Shown here one piece after another: positions 47,311-61,865 of a DNA stretch of 64,000 nt (position 1 is its first letter; each line of letters starts with the position of its first letter). Under the pieces are notes generated by a model. That model was not told the DNA's origin, made no database searches, and saw only the letters and a program-made list of their open reading frames with translations. This DNA comes from Edolisoma coerulescens (taxonomy: Eukaryota; Chordata; Aves; Passeriformes; Campephagidae): contig VWZW01007672.1 in assembly GCA_013397115.1 (NCBI GenBank), positions 185,492 through 249,491 of the forward strand, in the 5' to 3' direction. The translations under genes and the position numbers were made by a program.

Positions 47311-50300
47311 ACTCGCAGTGAAAACACCTCACTTGCTGCAGTGATGAGGAGGGGGTGAAGGGAATAAAAGGGGGTTGGCCCAAGCCCCATCTGCCAGCAG
47401 ATTTTTATCCAGCTGGGGCTGAGGAGAAGTGATTTCTCTTTAAATGTTACATCAGCCCAACTCTTTGTTCAGGGACAGCCTCGTCTGTCTCAGGCCATGA
47501 TTGTCTTGTTGGCTGCACTTTGTTTTGGGAGATCTGCAGGCAGCCAGGGTTGAAGTGTCACAGGGTTTGATCATGCCAGGCTTTTCCTTTTAGGATTCCC
47601 CAGGCTTGGCCTGTGCTTTGTGCTCCGGGAGTGCCTCAGGGCCAGGCTGATCAGAGGCTGGGGGTGGAAATTCAGCTCTCGCCGGGGTCCTGTGCAGATG
47701 GGATGGGCATCACTTCATCAGCACTGCAGGGTAACCCCCTCCCGAACCCAGGGCAGCAGAAGGGGCTCACTAATGGAAGAGAAGAAACCACAGGAGATCC
47801 TGAATGGAAAAGTGAGGCACCAACAGATTAATGCTGGGAAAATCACACTTTTAAGGACAGGTCTTGTTGTTTTCTTTCTGTTCAGAAGCCGGGTGAGCTC
47901 ACTGCACAAACCAGAACGTGCTGAGGATGGAGAACCTTGTTCTCCCACAGCAAAATCCTCCCTTCTGCTCCCTGCTCATCTCCTCCAAGCCTGGGTTTTC
48001 ACCCACACTCCCCCTCCCACCCCTCGTGCTCCTTGTATTTCTTCTCTTGGCTCAAGCTCTGTCCCAACAATGCCCATTTCCCCCAGACTGCCTGAGCTCC
48101 TTCAGGGCGGTGCTGCAGGTTGTTCTTCAAGGAGATCACACCTTTACCTTTGATCGAGTCAGAACATTGCTTTTCCACCCAACATCGTGCTTGGAGCTTG
48201 GCTGAGGAGATCAAAAAGCCTCTCCCCCATTTCTGTGCATGTCACACCATCACTCCCAAGTTAGTTCTCCTAGGATGCCTGTGAGGCTGCTAATTTTAGA
48301 GGATCTATCCCTGTTTCTGGGTTTATTTTGATTCCCCTTCTCACTTTTATTAAAACAGACAAGTCTTCCCTGCACATTCCAGAAGGCTGCCATGGTTTCT
48401 CCGAGGAGATTTGTAAAAACTAAACCAGAAAAAGGGACCGTTTCCATCCAAATACTCTTAAAAATTTAACAAAACAACACAACAGCTCATAGCTCAACAG
48501 GAGCATTTAGTCTTTTATGCTTAATTTCCTCTGTGAATCTCTCCCTCAGAAGTGTGCTCATGTAGCCAATTGCACAGTGAAAATGCCAGACTGAAAAACA
48601 AACGCAGCACAGGCATTTGGCCTCTCCAAAAGATAGCAGGACATAAAGCAGGATTATGATCCCGGAATGCAATAAAAAGAGATAAAAAATTCAGAAGAGA
48701 TCAAAGTAATTTCGGAAGCAAATGAAACATTTACATGGGAATCAGACCTTATAAATGGGAAGAGAGCAAATGGTATCAGCCTGGATTAGTGCCAAGGGGG
48801 TCTAAGGGCAGATGTGTCTCAGAAACTTCCTTAGGTGTTAGGGGCATCCTCAGAGCGAAATCAGGGCCAGGAGGAGGAGGAAAACTGAGCTGTGGAGGTC
48901 ACCTGAGGTCCCCAGGGAATGGAGGGTGGGCTGTGAGTGGGTGGATAGTCAGGGAAGGTCAGATTTGTGGGAACAGCAGGTGTTTGCAGTCACTTGTTTG
49001 TGGATGAGCAGCCAGGAGAAGGCCCTTTGCAGCCTGGAACTCGACAGACACCCAGAGCAGGGAGACTCTGAGCTCTTCCTGCCTGGAAATCCTCTGTGCA
49101 AACCCCACCCCGACTGGGGAATTGCCCAGGAGATAAAGCAACGCTTCCCTGCTGCCACTCACACAGGAGAGGGGACCCCCAGCCTGGACTGGGAGAAAAC
49201 ACCAGGATTTCGTGGTGTGAATGAAGGAAACAGCTGTTCAAATGACACGGGTGAGCAAAGCCGAGCAGTTGGAGATGAAAATATTATTATAACCATCCTT
49301 CAGCCTTTCCTTTAGGAACCCCAGGCAGATGGAAGGGTCAGCATTCCCCGTTTTAGATGTGGCAGAGTAATGCACAGAGGGAAAGAAATAGCTCGGTCCT
49401 GAACCAGTGGCAAAGGGGAAGGAGGAACGGGGAGTCTGTGGGGAAAGAGGGAACGACAGCAAAATGAACACAAAGGAGAGAAAGCAGGCACAAAAGTGAG
49501 AAGAAATCCAAGTCCTTGGAGGAAAAGAAGCCGTCTGAGGGGGTGGCTGGTCCAGCAGAAGGGCCGGGGGTGCAGCAGCTCCTCAGCCATCACTCCCTAT
49601 CTGTGCATAGATAGGGCTGCTCAGCACTGATGGATGGGGGGTGCTGGCAGGGGAGCCGAGCCTCTGAAACAAAGCCCTTTGACCAAGCTGTTAATTAGAT
49701 CCAGCGCCTTATCACCAGCATGGACTCTCCATCTATTTCCCCTGCATGAATTGGGATCATTCCCAGAAGAGACACAAAGGGAAGGGGACAACCTCGGCCC
49801 CAAACCCGGCTGCGATCAATTCCAATTTGCCTGGGACTCGTTACAGGTTTTTGTCTCACCTGACACGGGCTCGGAGAAGCAATTTTTAAATGTCACAGCT
49901 CACGACCTTCACCTCTCCTGCCTTCTTTCAGGATTCATCCCCGCTCAGGCTGAGGAATGAGGAAGGTGCAGCAGCCCTTGGGAGACGGTTTCAGTTTAAT
50001 GCCCGGCATGTTCAGCTTTGGATCTTCCATTGAAATCAGGGAATTTGTTAAGCTGATGAGGGAAGGCTGCAGTAGAGAAACACAATAGCAGAGTGGGATT
50101 AGGCCTGCAGTAAGTGTCTGTACTTTGGAGGATTAATGAGAAAACTGCAATGGATTTTACATGGCGAAAAGGATTCGCGGAATGCTTTAGGTGAAATGAA
50201 ATTAGTCCCACTCACGCTCCCTGAGCCTCCAAGCAGGAGAGGAGACTGGCACCCTCCCATCACGTGTAATAACCAGATCCCCTCCAGCTGCTCTTCTTCA

Positions 50301-53300
50301 TGGAAAATTCCAGTGCAACACTGCCGGCCATTTATTTCCATTTAGGATGGCAACCCAGGCTCCATCTCTGGGCAGAGAGAAATCCTAACGAAGCCAGCTC
50401 TGTGTCCAGGGACTCCGAGGTGCCCTGAGGTTGAAAGTGAGGAGAAACACTTGCCTCAGACATCCCAGATGCTCGAAATCCTTGCAGGAGAAAAGGCTCA
50501 GAAGGACAGGCCCTGAGATGGAGAAGGAACAAGGGTTCTTTGACACACTGATTTTTCAGGGGAAAGGTAGACGGAGTAAATAAAAATGTGGATGGATGAA
50601 ATCGTCCAGGGTCACGCTGGCACATGAGGGGTAGCAGGGAAAGGCTTCCCAGATCCCTGATGGAGGGGACAGATGGGAAAAAGGGACTTCCTGATGCTGG
50701 AGCAGTTACACTGCCCAGGGCTGCTGCTCCTGGAAACAGAAGAGGCCACTGAGAGCAGCCTGGGCTGGCTCGTGCCTCCTGTGTGTTGCCTTCCAGTCCA
50801 TCATTCTTTCTAATTAGGCACCTCTGACACACAATTAATCCTATTTGCCTGCCGGCTTTTTTATCTTTCCTTCTGCTTTTATCAGACAGGGAATTAGACT
50901 CTGCTCGCATGTAAAGTGCACTGCACGGACCTGGCTTTTCGGGGGGATTTGGAGACTTTTCAGAAGGCAGAACCCATGATCTTAAAAGTTTGTTAGGAGT
51001 AATTAATTTCTTTCTCTTCTTTTTCTGATCACTAAGTGCTGATTTCACCTTTGCTCAGACAAGCAGAAAGGCAAAGCTGTGAGGGTGGGTCAGAACTCAA
51101 CCCAACTCAACTCAGTAAATCCCAATTTTCAGCCTCCTCTCCTTGATTTATCCACTGCCCCCATCCCAGGCTTCACCTGCAAATTCCACAGACCTCCAGA
51201 GTTGCACTTTCAGGCCACAACTTCTCTTACCAGGAAAGGAGGTGGGGACTGAGACTTTCAGGTCCCTTTTTCACCCCCTGAAAGGATTGGTCTCACCAAC
51301 CTCCAAGAAAGAGAAGGAAAAAAGAAGTTAAAATTCTTGAACTCACAGCACCAGCACTTTGGCAATGAAGCAGGTTACATCTCACTCCTTCCTGGGATTT
51401 GCCCGTGAAGTGCCTTCCCCTTAACTGGGAAAGAAGGAAAATCTTTCTGCACTGGGGCAAGGTGAGGATGGGCTGCAGACAAGATCTGGTGACCACTGAA
51501 TCCAATGCTTCTTCCCATGCCCAGGTCAGAGGCAGAACAAAGCTCCCACACAGCCCAGTGCCCTTATCCTGGGAATAGGGACTAGAAAATAGGGATACAT
51601 TCCCTTTTCAGAGATATTAAGCTCCCTCCCAAGCAAATCCATCCTTCCAGGCCCCTCTCTCTACCAGCTTCATACACCTCCAAATTCATTTACAGCTTCA
51701 CCCTCAGCCATGTTTTTGTTCTTGTTGGGAACGGGGATGAGAAAATTGTAATAATAAGAGTTCTACACTTGTTTAGGAAATGAAGAGGCAGGAAAAGGTC
51801 AGGCTGCTCTCCCTCCCTGTTACCCGTTCAGCAAGAGCTGTCTTCCCCCGTCAGCCCTAATTCCAGCCCTCCTCAGAGCCCCCCTGGGGATCAGTCCCTC
51901 CTTGTTCCAGCGATGGTTTTGATTCCTGTAAAACAATGATTAACAAGACACTTCTGACGGAGCAGGTACTGCAGAGAGCTGCACCTTCCCCACCAGCTTC
52001 CTCTGCTGCCTTTTATGTATCACACTGAAATGTAATTATCTTCACGGTGCAGGGTGTAAATCAGGGTGTGTGTCAAGACGATTTCTCTCAGGGTTTTATT
52101 TTATTGTGTAATAATATTTGACACAGGGCTTAGAGGTGCTGTTACCTGCCTAATCGTGTGAAACAATTTCATGTGCAAACAGCTGGTAAGTGTGAAAACT
52201 GCCATAAACCAGCCCCAGGAAACGCTCTGCTTCCCTTATCTATCCTTGGAAAATACCCCCCTGGCACTGGTGTTTCCCCATCAGGCTGGGAGGAGCTGCT
52301 CTGCCCTCACAGGGGGAGAATCCAGCTCCATCCTCCCTCCCAGCTCCTTGGTGCCCAGAGGGGAGCAGGGATTCAGGGTCTCCATCTGTGTGAAGCCCCT
52401 CAGGCCAGAAGGGATGAAGTTAATTTGGAACAGGGGCTGGCTGGGTGTGTTATCTAAGAGAGGAAACCCTCTGTGACAGGGATGTTGGCCCAGCCTAATC
52501 TCTCACAAATAATCGGGGAGGGGTGGTTTGGCTGCCACCTTGCTCAGGTACAGAAATTTAGGTTCAGTTTCCCTCAACATCCATGTTTTGGGGTTGGTGT
52601 TTCACTACACTTTGTCCTAAAAGGGGCCATGAAGGTCCTGAGGGCTGCAGGGACACATCAGGCACAGGGAGCACATGGAAAACCTCTGGGAACCCAAAGT
52701 GCAGCTGAGGCTCCCAGTCCTTATTCACAAACCCTGCTCAGGCACGTGTCTTCCTGAACGGTAAAATCCTCCTTCACCTGGGCGTGTTCAGGAACACGGA
52801 GATGAACCCAATCCAGGTGTGAAATCAATACGGAAAAATTAAAGGGGCCGATTCACGCAGGAGGGATTTTGGGTGAATTTACCCAAATCTGAGTTCCCCC
52901 CTTCGCTTTGGGACAGGAGGTGGGCACAGCTCTGTGCCTGTGCTGCAACAGAGCCACGCACAGAGGGAGAAAAGCTCCGAGCAGAGAGGGGAGATGCAGC
53001 CCTGCCCCGCTTCTCCTCAGCACAAGTGGGAGCCTCCAACTCTGCCTCGGGGAGAGGACGACAAAGGAGAGGCAGGGATGGCAATCTTGGGACAATGGTG
53101 GTTATTTATAAGGCTTTTTTTGTGCATTGGAGATCACAGCCAAAAGGTCTGAATTAGTCAGAGTGGGGTTGGGAGGGGAGGTGGGCAGCTGCTTGAAATC
53201 ACCAGCCTCCAAGTCACTATTTTTTTTTCTCCTCAGGGTAGCTGGCATTGTCCATGATGGTTTAACCTACTTACGATAATAATCCCTGTAATAAAGGCAT

Positions 53301-53502
53301 TTTTTACAAAATCTCTTAGCCTGAACGGCTGCGTGGAGGGGAATGGGAGCTGCTGTGCAGGGAGGTTCTGAGCGTGGCTTGCCAGGGAAGAGTGGAGAGC
53401 CAGCTATGTTCTGTCATTTTTTAATGCACTCCCAGACCACCACCCCCTGCCAGGCAAGAGAATTCCTTTCCAGGAAGGGATTTGGCAGGAATTGTCCCTT
53501 CC

Positions 53503-53514
53503 CCCCCCCCCGCA
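53503..53514 (+). repeat. poly(C) run
   Basis: About a dozen consecutive C bases followed by GCAAAAAAG. Confidence 0.9.
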
Positions 53515-56500
53515 AAAAAGAGACCTCCTCCCTGTGGATTAAGGCATTGCACATCTGGAGCAATATTAGATCATCGATGTTTCTGATGCATCCTGAAAAA
53601 CCCCTAATCCTGGCCACCATCTGGCCCAAACCCCCTCGCCAGCTGGTGGGTCCCCTTTTGCACACCCAGCCATCTCGGTGCCAAAATGTGTGACCTGGTG
53701 GCACCAACAACAGCCTGTCCTGCTGCTCCGGGTGCCAAGGCAGGCAGGTGTGGTGCCAGCGCTGTTGCAATGGGCACGGGGAGCCCTGGGGCCCGTTAAT
53801 CTCGGCTCAGCTGCCTGATCCCGAGGCGGGCAGAGCTCCTGGATAAACCATTCTGATACTGGGACCAGCCCTCTGGGATGGCTCCATGGCTTTGGGACCA
53901 AGGTCTCTCAGCTGTCTCAATTTCACAGAGATCTTTCAAGGCCGTGGACAGAGCTGGCCTTGCTCTTAAGCTGAGTTTTGTTGCCACTCCTCAACACAAA
54001 GCCCTTTTACCTCTGGTCCAAGATGTTTCCCTCTGCAGATCACGGCTGTCCAGCAGCACCATCACACTCCTAACCCCATTTAATGACGTGCAGACCTCGC
54101 TGCTCCCCTGGCTCCAGCTTTGATAAGGTCCTGGACAAACCCTTCCCTGCTCACCCCCTCGAGAACGCTGAGGAAACCTGAGCTGCTGAAGGCAGCTGGG
54201 TGCGGTGGCCAGGCGAGGACACGTCGGAAGGAGTGGGCTGGAACCTGCTCCCTCCCTGAGCTTTTCCCCCAGGCTCAGGGTAACACGGGGAGACAAGAGG
54301 TTTTTGTGTATTTACCAGATATCTTGGTAGTGAGTCACTGGGAACAGCACGAGCTGTGCTGGACGTGTTGGGAACAGCGGCAGGGCTGGCACAGAACCAT
54401 CTCAGGGCTGTGCCTGGCTGTGGGCAGGCAGCGAAGGAAGGGGCTGGGGGCTGTGTTATCCCCTCCCTCTGCACCCTGCCATGTGCCTGGACACTTGTCA
54501 CAGACACCCCTCGTGCTGGGTGAAGCTTTTCCATCCGAATCCACGGTGAGGGTGACAGGGACACCTGAGGGATGAGGTGCCCTCAGCCAAGAGACACCAG
54601 TGGCAGCCCAGGGGCTGTGCCTGCTCCCCTGCCCGGGCACATCATTTCCATACCGAGTGCTGGTATTCATGAGGGTGCCCGGGGGCCCTGGGGGTGCCCA
54701 GAGACTTTTATGGAGCTGCAAATCCCAGCTGCTGCAAGCAGGGAAGAAACAGATGTGAGCCAGGGAGAGTTTAGCAGCACTGGAGCAGCAGTGTGCTGGG
54801 CTGCCGTGGGATTAATGCAGGCAAGGTGACAGCAGCTGCATGGCTGAGTCCTGGGAGGGAAGCAGAGCCTGCCTTTAACATCTTGGGGCTTGTCATGATT
54901 ATTTATCCTTCCATCAGAAAGGAGGGCTGAGGTGCAGGCTGGAAAATCCTCGGAGGGGTAAACGATGATTTGGAGCTCAGGGACTCTGCAGCGCCTGGCA
55001 CACGGGACCTGGGTGTGTGGCACCCAGGTGGGGTGGAGGACTGGAGAGCAGGGGCCTTCATCTCCATCCCTGGAGCAACAAATCCACTGTTCTCTCACTT
55101 TAGAGGGCCACTGAGGAAGAGGATGGGGGTGGGAAACAGCAGCCCTGGGCCAGTGCTGCTGCTGGTGTCCCTCCTGTGAGCAGGGGACAGAAGGCAGGGC
55201 ACGGTGTGTGTGACAAGAAGTGGCTTTGAGAGCATTCTGGAGCCTGCTCCGGCTAATGCAGGGTTTTATTCCAAACCACCCATGAAACACAGCTCGGAAA
55301 TTGCACTTGCTATTGCTACCTCAGCCACTACAATCAAAGCCGAGGAAATGTGCGGCTCAGAGAGCTCTGAGAAACAGCCTAAAAAAAAAAATAGAAAAAA
55401 GGAGGTCAAAAGGGAAATGGAGGGAGAGCAGAGCTCAGCAGCAGTGGCTGCTTTGGTTGCCCTGATGCCAGGGAGGGGGACAGAGGCCCCCAAGGTCTGG
55501 GGGCTGGGGAATGCTGATCCCTTCTCTGTTGCAGCATCTCAGAGTCAAAAGAAAAGAGAGGTACAATCAATAATAAAACAAGAGGCAAGGGCAAATCTGC
55601 CTTTATTTGCATGGTGAGGGAACGATTTTGGGGGTCCTCTTAACCCTGTGTGGATCATATTAACACCAACAAAACACTTGGTGCTCCCCTGTAAAAATGT
55701 CAGCATTTATGAAGTGCTGCAGCACAAGCAGCTGGATCTCATCATTGTCCCTTTGCCTGGGATTTTGGAGGGGGAAGGAGCAGTGTTTGCTTTGAACACT
55801 GCTGTCAAAAGTGAACATTTGAACATTATTTCACAGGGACATGGCTGTGTCAAAAGAAGGTGGGATGTGGTGGCCCTGGAAATGTCTGGAGCAGTAACGG
55901 GGTCTTCCCCAGGCTATTGTCACCTGAATCCCTCGGAGCCAGGAGGTTTTACACCCAGGCTGTGCTCTCAGCATTGCCACGTGCTCACACCTTTGCCTCC
56001 CAGATCCGGGGCTGTGGGAAGGGCCAGGGAAAAGGAACAGCCCGAGGGGACAAAATCTCTGTCCCTGCAGCAGCAGGGAGAGCTGTCAGGTCGGAAGCCA
56101 GCTGCTGGGGACAGCTGCAGGATGGATTACTCCCAGCTCTGCCCTCAGTCTGGAGGCAGAGATAACAGACTGGTTTGATGTCACAGACCACAAGCCCTGC
56201 CTTTTCCATCCTCTGCATCCCCACATTCCTCCCATCTGTGCAACCTCCCTGGCTGCCAGGCAGATCTGAGGTATTAAAAAGAGGATCCTAAAGAAATCTG
56301 GCAAAGACTTTGCTATCTCAGCCTCACAGCAGAACAAGATATGGAGCTGAGGGAGCATCTATCAGAGCACACAGCACCCAAAGCATCCCCCAAAGAGCAG
56401 CAGCCACCCTCTCCCGAGACTTATCTGAGGGGAACTAAAACATCTGTGGCAAAGCAAGACTATTGTGTGTCTTTCACTCACTTTCCACGTTCTGGGATGG

Positions 56501-59500
56501 CCCAAGTGACAGCACAGAGCCATGAGGACTTGTGAAATATACAGCTGAGCAGCTGTGGTGGTCATTTACCCCTGCACCTATGGGGTGTGGGCGTGATGGA
56601 TGCTGCTGATCATCCTCTGCAACACTGACTTGCCTTTCTAAATGGGAGTTATCAATTTTGCTGCCATAGCAACCCCAAAAGTCACCTAGAGGGCTGCCTG
56701 TCTGGGAGAGCAGGGATGGTTTCTGTACGAGATCAGGGGGAAATCAGGATTTCTGGGATTCTGGGCCCGGCTGGAGGGTGTGAGAGCCCAGGGGCCAAAG
56801 CAGGGCAGTGGGGGACAGAACAGAGGAACCAGCCCTGGTGTTTCCTGTCACAACCCAGCAGCTTCCCCAACATGAGTCCCTCTAGTGTAGAGTTTAATGA
56901 CACTGAGACCCCCTGTCCCTTTGTCACAGCTGAACAAAACCTCTCAGAGGGTTCAGGAGTTGTAGGAGGGGACAGAAAAGCCTTTTCTCACGGATGCCAT
57001 ATGTGGTGTGATCCCATAACTCCATTTCCTTGGAAAACCAGGCAAGAATTGGCACGATCCAAGCATTTCAGTGCTTTTCTGTGAATGTTTTCAAACCCAG
57101 AAGTTTAGCAAAACTGCCCTTTTCAATGCAAATAGCTACAATTTAGCTAAGTAGTAGTTTTCCAACCAAAGAATTCACGGAGAAATTCCCAGACAGCTGT
57201 GCAGAGGAGCTCAGAGAAACCAGGGTTTCTTTCCTTCATTCTGACACTCATACGCTGCACATTTCAAACACGCTCCTGTCTGTCTGTGAGCTGATGTGGG
57301 GTTTTCATTCCTACCAAGCCTTTGAAGTGTATTAATTTTATTGAAAGACCTTGTCAAAGCTGCCTCTGCGTCCCCATCTCAGATGCTGGCTCTGCAAAGC
57401 CATTTTATTTTCAGTCTGACCCACTGAGCACTGATTGCAAACAACGATTTCTTCTGCTTTCGCATCCTCTGCACGCCGCCCTCTCTTTTGTTTGGAGTTT
57501 ATGGTCACTGGCTCTGGGTTGTGTCATTATTTGTCTTTGTTCCGTGTTTTAACCTTTGTTAGAGACTCGGCCATTGTGCAATCCCTGCTCAGTGACCTAT
57601 AATATCCTAATTTAGTTGGCATTTTGATCTGGGTGAACAATCCACTGTATGCACGGCTTCTTTTCTGTTTCTCATTCCTTTAAAAAGGTCTCCTCTGTAT
57701 TTCCTCGCCCTCTTCACACCCCACTCTGTGTTTCCTTCGGTTGTCTTTCACCCTTCCTCTCTTTTTTTGTTGCAGATCAGCCTCAGCTCTCACCCCTGCT
57801 CCTCTCCCAGTCCCTGCTCGGTGCCGTGGCACCAGGAGGTCCTGCAGTCCAGGCACCTGCTCATCCTCCCAGCATCAGCCTGAGAAGGAAACTGCTCCTC
57901 TGCTGAGGCTGAACATTTTGTCAGTTGTTGGTGGATGAAATAATGACCCTAAAAACCTCAGGGGAGTAAAGCCCACCCACGTCTGAGGACCAGCAGCGAG
58001 TGCCTGTGGTGTTCACCATCACAAGAGGGAGTTGCTACTGCTCGGTTTTGTTGCAGGAGAATGAGACAGAGGAGAGGGAGGCACAGGGTTCTGGACAGCT
58101 CCTGGCACCTTCCCTGGATTGCCACTGGATAGCAGCAAAGGGAGGAACCCGAGTCACGTCTTTGCAGCCACGTTTCAGGATCCTCTCCCGGCAGTGAGCT
58201 GTGCTCGGCCGGTGCTTTGTCACGGAGGGCCCCTGAGGACAAGGAGCTGGAGCTCTTTGTCCCTCTCCTGCCTCTCCCAGGATCCCCAGTGGCTGAGCTC
58301 CACTGGGCTGTTCCACAGCCACGTCGGGGCAGGGCTGATTTGGAGCCTGAGAGCTCGGAGCAGAATTTCTCCCAGTTCTCCTCCTCCTGTCCCTGCTGGC
58401 TCTGTGTTTCTCTCAGATGGATTCCTCTGCCAGGAGACCCCAGCTGGGAGCTGCTCCCAGGGGAACGTGCTCCCATTTTCCCTGGCTGTGGGGACATGAA
58501 TATTGCAGGGCCTGGGAGCCAGCAGTGAACCAGGGGACTGTCCGTGCCAATTCCACTCCAACTCAGCATCCAACACCCAGTCACCAGTGCCGACAGGCAC
58601 AGGGTGCTGGTCTTGGTGGAAACACCTCAACCACAGGGCAGGGTGGGGAGATGGGTGGAAAGTCAGTGCCTGGCTCTCTCAGTCTTGCCAAAGCAAGAGG
58701 AACCAGCATTGGTCACCTTCTGCTGAACATCTTCTCAACATGGCTGAGATCTGCCTGAGATAATCACTTTAGGGAGGAGGTAAAATGGGTGAATAATTTA
58801 GAAACGGGTGGAGTCCCCTAGTTATGCCAGCTGGTCGTTGTTAGGGCCATGATTAGGGATCCTAAAGGAGCAGCATCCCCGTACCTGGCAGGTGTCAGCT
58901 GGTTGGGAACCCCGTGTCAGTGCAGCCCTCTCCTTCCTCCCCTCCTCGCATCCAGCTGAAATAACAACCCTGGGCAGCCACACACCCAGGGAGAAGGGCA
59001 CACACAGGAAAACACCCTTCTGTCAGCTCCCAGATCTCTGCTGTCCCATCAGCATGGTGGCACCATAATGAGGACATGAAAGAGGGAGATAACGCTGAAA
59101 GGGAGGAAAACAAGGCCTGCTCTTCTGTCTCTCTGCTGTTTGGAAGGAAAGGCAGAGCGTGGCACGCAGGACTATCAGATCTGTCAGCACGACAAGTGGC
59201 GAGGGGAGGGAAGGGAAATGCTATTGTACACACCGTGCTGGGGCTGGCTGGGGGAAGCAGAGGGAAAACAGAGGGAAAACAAGACGCGGGTGTTCGACAG
59301 GGAGCCAGCACATTTGTTATCAAAATGGAAATGCGGCCCTTTGTTGATGGAGGTGTATCTGCTTCCCATTGTCTCCCGTGCCAGCCCAGTGAAAGGCTCC
59401 TTTGATGGCTCCGTGTTTGTGCACCGGCTATGAAATTGCTTCGGAAGACAAAGGGAGTTCGCCTCGTGGGTAATGAAAAGGAGGTGAGGGCTCCGCTCCT

Positions 59501-59956
59501 CTCGCCCCGGCAGCACAATTTCCCCTGGAGCAGCTGTCAGAGGCTCACCGAGAAAATTGGAAGGCTGAGACTGGATGGGGGGCCAGCGATGAGCGGGGAG
59601 AGCGAGAGGCTGCTCTTTTGCAGGGCTGATGTGGCCATCTGCTCTGATTTAACTGGTCTGCTCCAGCCCAAGCCTTCCCAAGCCCCGCGGCCGCTCATCC
59701 CCGGCTCCTCCGCGCGCTGTTCCCATTAGCAGTGAGCACGGGGCCGGGAGCTGTCTGCCACACGGTGCCACACTGGACACTGCCAGGAGCTGAGATGGGA
59801 CCTTCCCTGGCAGGGGAAAGGACAGGAATCCATAGCTGGAAGAGCCCGAGGGCTGCACATCTCTCCCCTTTCTCCTCGCCCTTCTGATCACCAGTGGGTG
59901 CACCAGGGGTAGAGTTGCGTGTAAAGCAGCATCAGACTGAGAGAGAGCAGGTTTAG

Positions 59957-60145
59957 ATGAGATATTGGGGAAAATTCTTTATTGTGAGTGTGGCCCATCC
60001 CTGGAAGTGCCCAAGGCCAGGTTGGATGGGGCTTGGAGCAACTTGGTCTAGTGGAAGCTGTCCCAGGGGGTGGAAGGAGATGGGCTTTAAAGTCCCTTCC
60101 AATCCAATCCCAATTCATGCCACAATTCTACAATTCTGTGACCAA
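59957..60145 (+). mobile_element. CR1 LINE 3' fragment
   Basis: It reads GATATTGGGGAAAATTCTTT, then CCATCCCTGGAAGTG, CAAGGCCAGGTTGGATGGGG, AGCAACTTGGTCTAGTGGAA and AAGTCCCTTCCAA, ending in degenerate AATTCTGTG repeats. An internal deletion relative to the family seems to lie near 59990. Confidence 0.92.
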
Positions 60146-60485
60146 AACTGCAGTGATAACACGCTCAGGAAGCACACCAGGCACTGGAAAAACACCCAGC
60201 AAAGCTGGAAAAATGTTAGTGCCCAAAGCACAGCCCAGCTCAGGGGGACGCTCCAGCAGGCAGCAGCAGCAGCACTGCACGGCTGTCCCCAGCTCCTCAC
60301 AGACTCACCTGGAATGTGCTTTGCACCTGGATTTCTCCCCATTTACCTGCTCCTCACCCTCAGTTCCCTGCACACCTCTCCAAGGGGTCACACAGTGTCC
60401 CCCCTACCCCTCCTGCCTTCCCCCCCCATCCTGCTCCACCCACACAGAACCTGGGGCCGGGTGTGTGTGTGAGGACCCCCTCTGA

Positions 60486-60501
60486 TCACACACACACACA
60501 C
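60486..60501 (+). repeat. (CA)n microsatellite
   Basis: Eight CA units after TGAT, shortly after a TGTGTGTGTG stretch on the same strand. Confidence 0.9.
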
Positions 60502-61790
60502 TTCCTCATTAACTAATGGTGTTCCTAATAGCAATGGGTGTCTTTCTTCACCCCTCCTGCTCGGCTGGAGAGTTTAATGGCTCAGTCATGCTCAGCCGGC
60601 CTCGCTCCTTTATCTGCTCAATAAAGAAATGGTTTATGGCACATCCACGCCTCGGCCCGAGCTGGCAATTTCACACAGTCCTTATCAGCACTCACACACG
60701 CTGTAAGGCCGCTGGAAATTAGACGTGGGATTCGCATGTCTAACAACCGGGGTTAAATGCTTTTTTTCCCTTTTTTCCCTGCTTTTCCCCTCCGCTGCTC
60801 CTTCTTCTCCCCTCCCTCCCTCGTCTCACCGGTTACAACTCTGACAATGGCTTTAAAAGGATAGTCTTGCCTGGCTTCTGGTAAAAGATGTTAATTTATT
60901 GTAGTCGCTTCTTTATTTGATTATTGGTTTATTAAAACTGCCAGGGGTGAGAGCGTTTCTCCTCGAACAAATCCTTTAATCTGTTACCAGCTCTGTTGGC
61001 AAGACAAACACGAGTGGCTGTGGCTTTTTGGGGGGATCATACCCCCTTTTCAGCAGGAGGTGGGAGCACAGGGATGCAGCCAAGCCAGCGTCCCGTGCTG
61101 TGCAGCTCAGAGGAGCTGCCTGCCAGGAAGGGCTGTCTCCAAAAGCAGCTGTAGCTGTCACGCTCTCCTCGGCCTTGGACACACTCAATTTCCATTTGTT
61201 CAGCTCACCTGCATCCTGAAGAGCTCTTTGGTAGCGTGCAGTGACTCCCTGAAGCTCTCAGCCTGCCTGGCAGGGACCCTCTGCCTTCTGCACCCCAAAG
61301 GGCCCCTGCGCCTCATTTTTTCAGCCCCAGCCCCACTGCCCTGCTCCTGTCCCGTATCTCCCCTAGAACGGGGGGCCCTGCCCTCTCCTGCCCTGTGGCA
61401 CTATTCCTTCAACCCTCAAACCCAAATATCCCACCCCTGGTTTTACCCTCCTGCCCAAAACTTAGCTGGAAGTCGCCACAAGTGCCCATGGTGCCTGCTG
61501 GGCACTGAGGTGACATTTGCAGGTGAAGGTGGGGCTGGTTTTTCTCAGCCTGCCCACACAGCCACGAAGCCCATCAGTATTCAGAGCCAAGCCTGCCGTG
61601 TTTGCACTCAGGGATGGAGTTCTTGCAGCAAACTCCAGCTCCTGGAAGCACTGCCTGCTGCAGCCCCAGCCCCACAGATGCATCCAGCCTGGCCTCTCCC
61701 CTCGCCTCTGCCAAAGAATCCCCCCTTCACCCCTCTCAGCTGCAGATCCCGATTCCCCCTCTCCTGCTCTGCCTTCCAGCTCAGCCCCAG

Positions 61791-61865
61791 CAGGGATATT
61801 TCCCCAGTACAGGGATATTTCCCCTGTCTAGGGATGTTTTCCCTGTCCAGGGATGTTTTTCCAGT
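61791..61865 (+). repeat. 19-20 bp minisatellite, 4 copies
   Basis: Four units of the form (C)AGGGAT(A/G)TTTTCCC(A/C)(A/T)GT of 18-20 bases. The repeat keeps a plus-strand frame open and produces repetitive GYFP/RDVFP-like peptides that are not a gene. Confidence 0.9.

Noticed and set aside
55204..55617. 137-codon plus-strand frame rich in Lys and Glu
   Set aside because: The low-complexity middle derives from an A-rich tract, there is no recognisable domain, and no splice or promoter context supports it.
57777..57938. Possible exon after CTTTTTTTGTTGCAG
   Set aside because: The acceptor looks strong, but the downstream peptide in every frame is low-complexity and no donor or partner exon was found. 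A non-coding RNA exon cannot be excluded.
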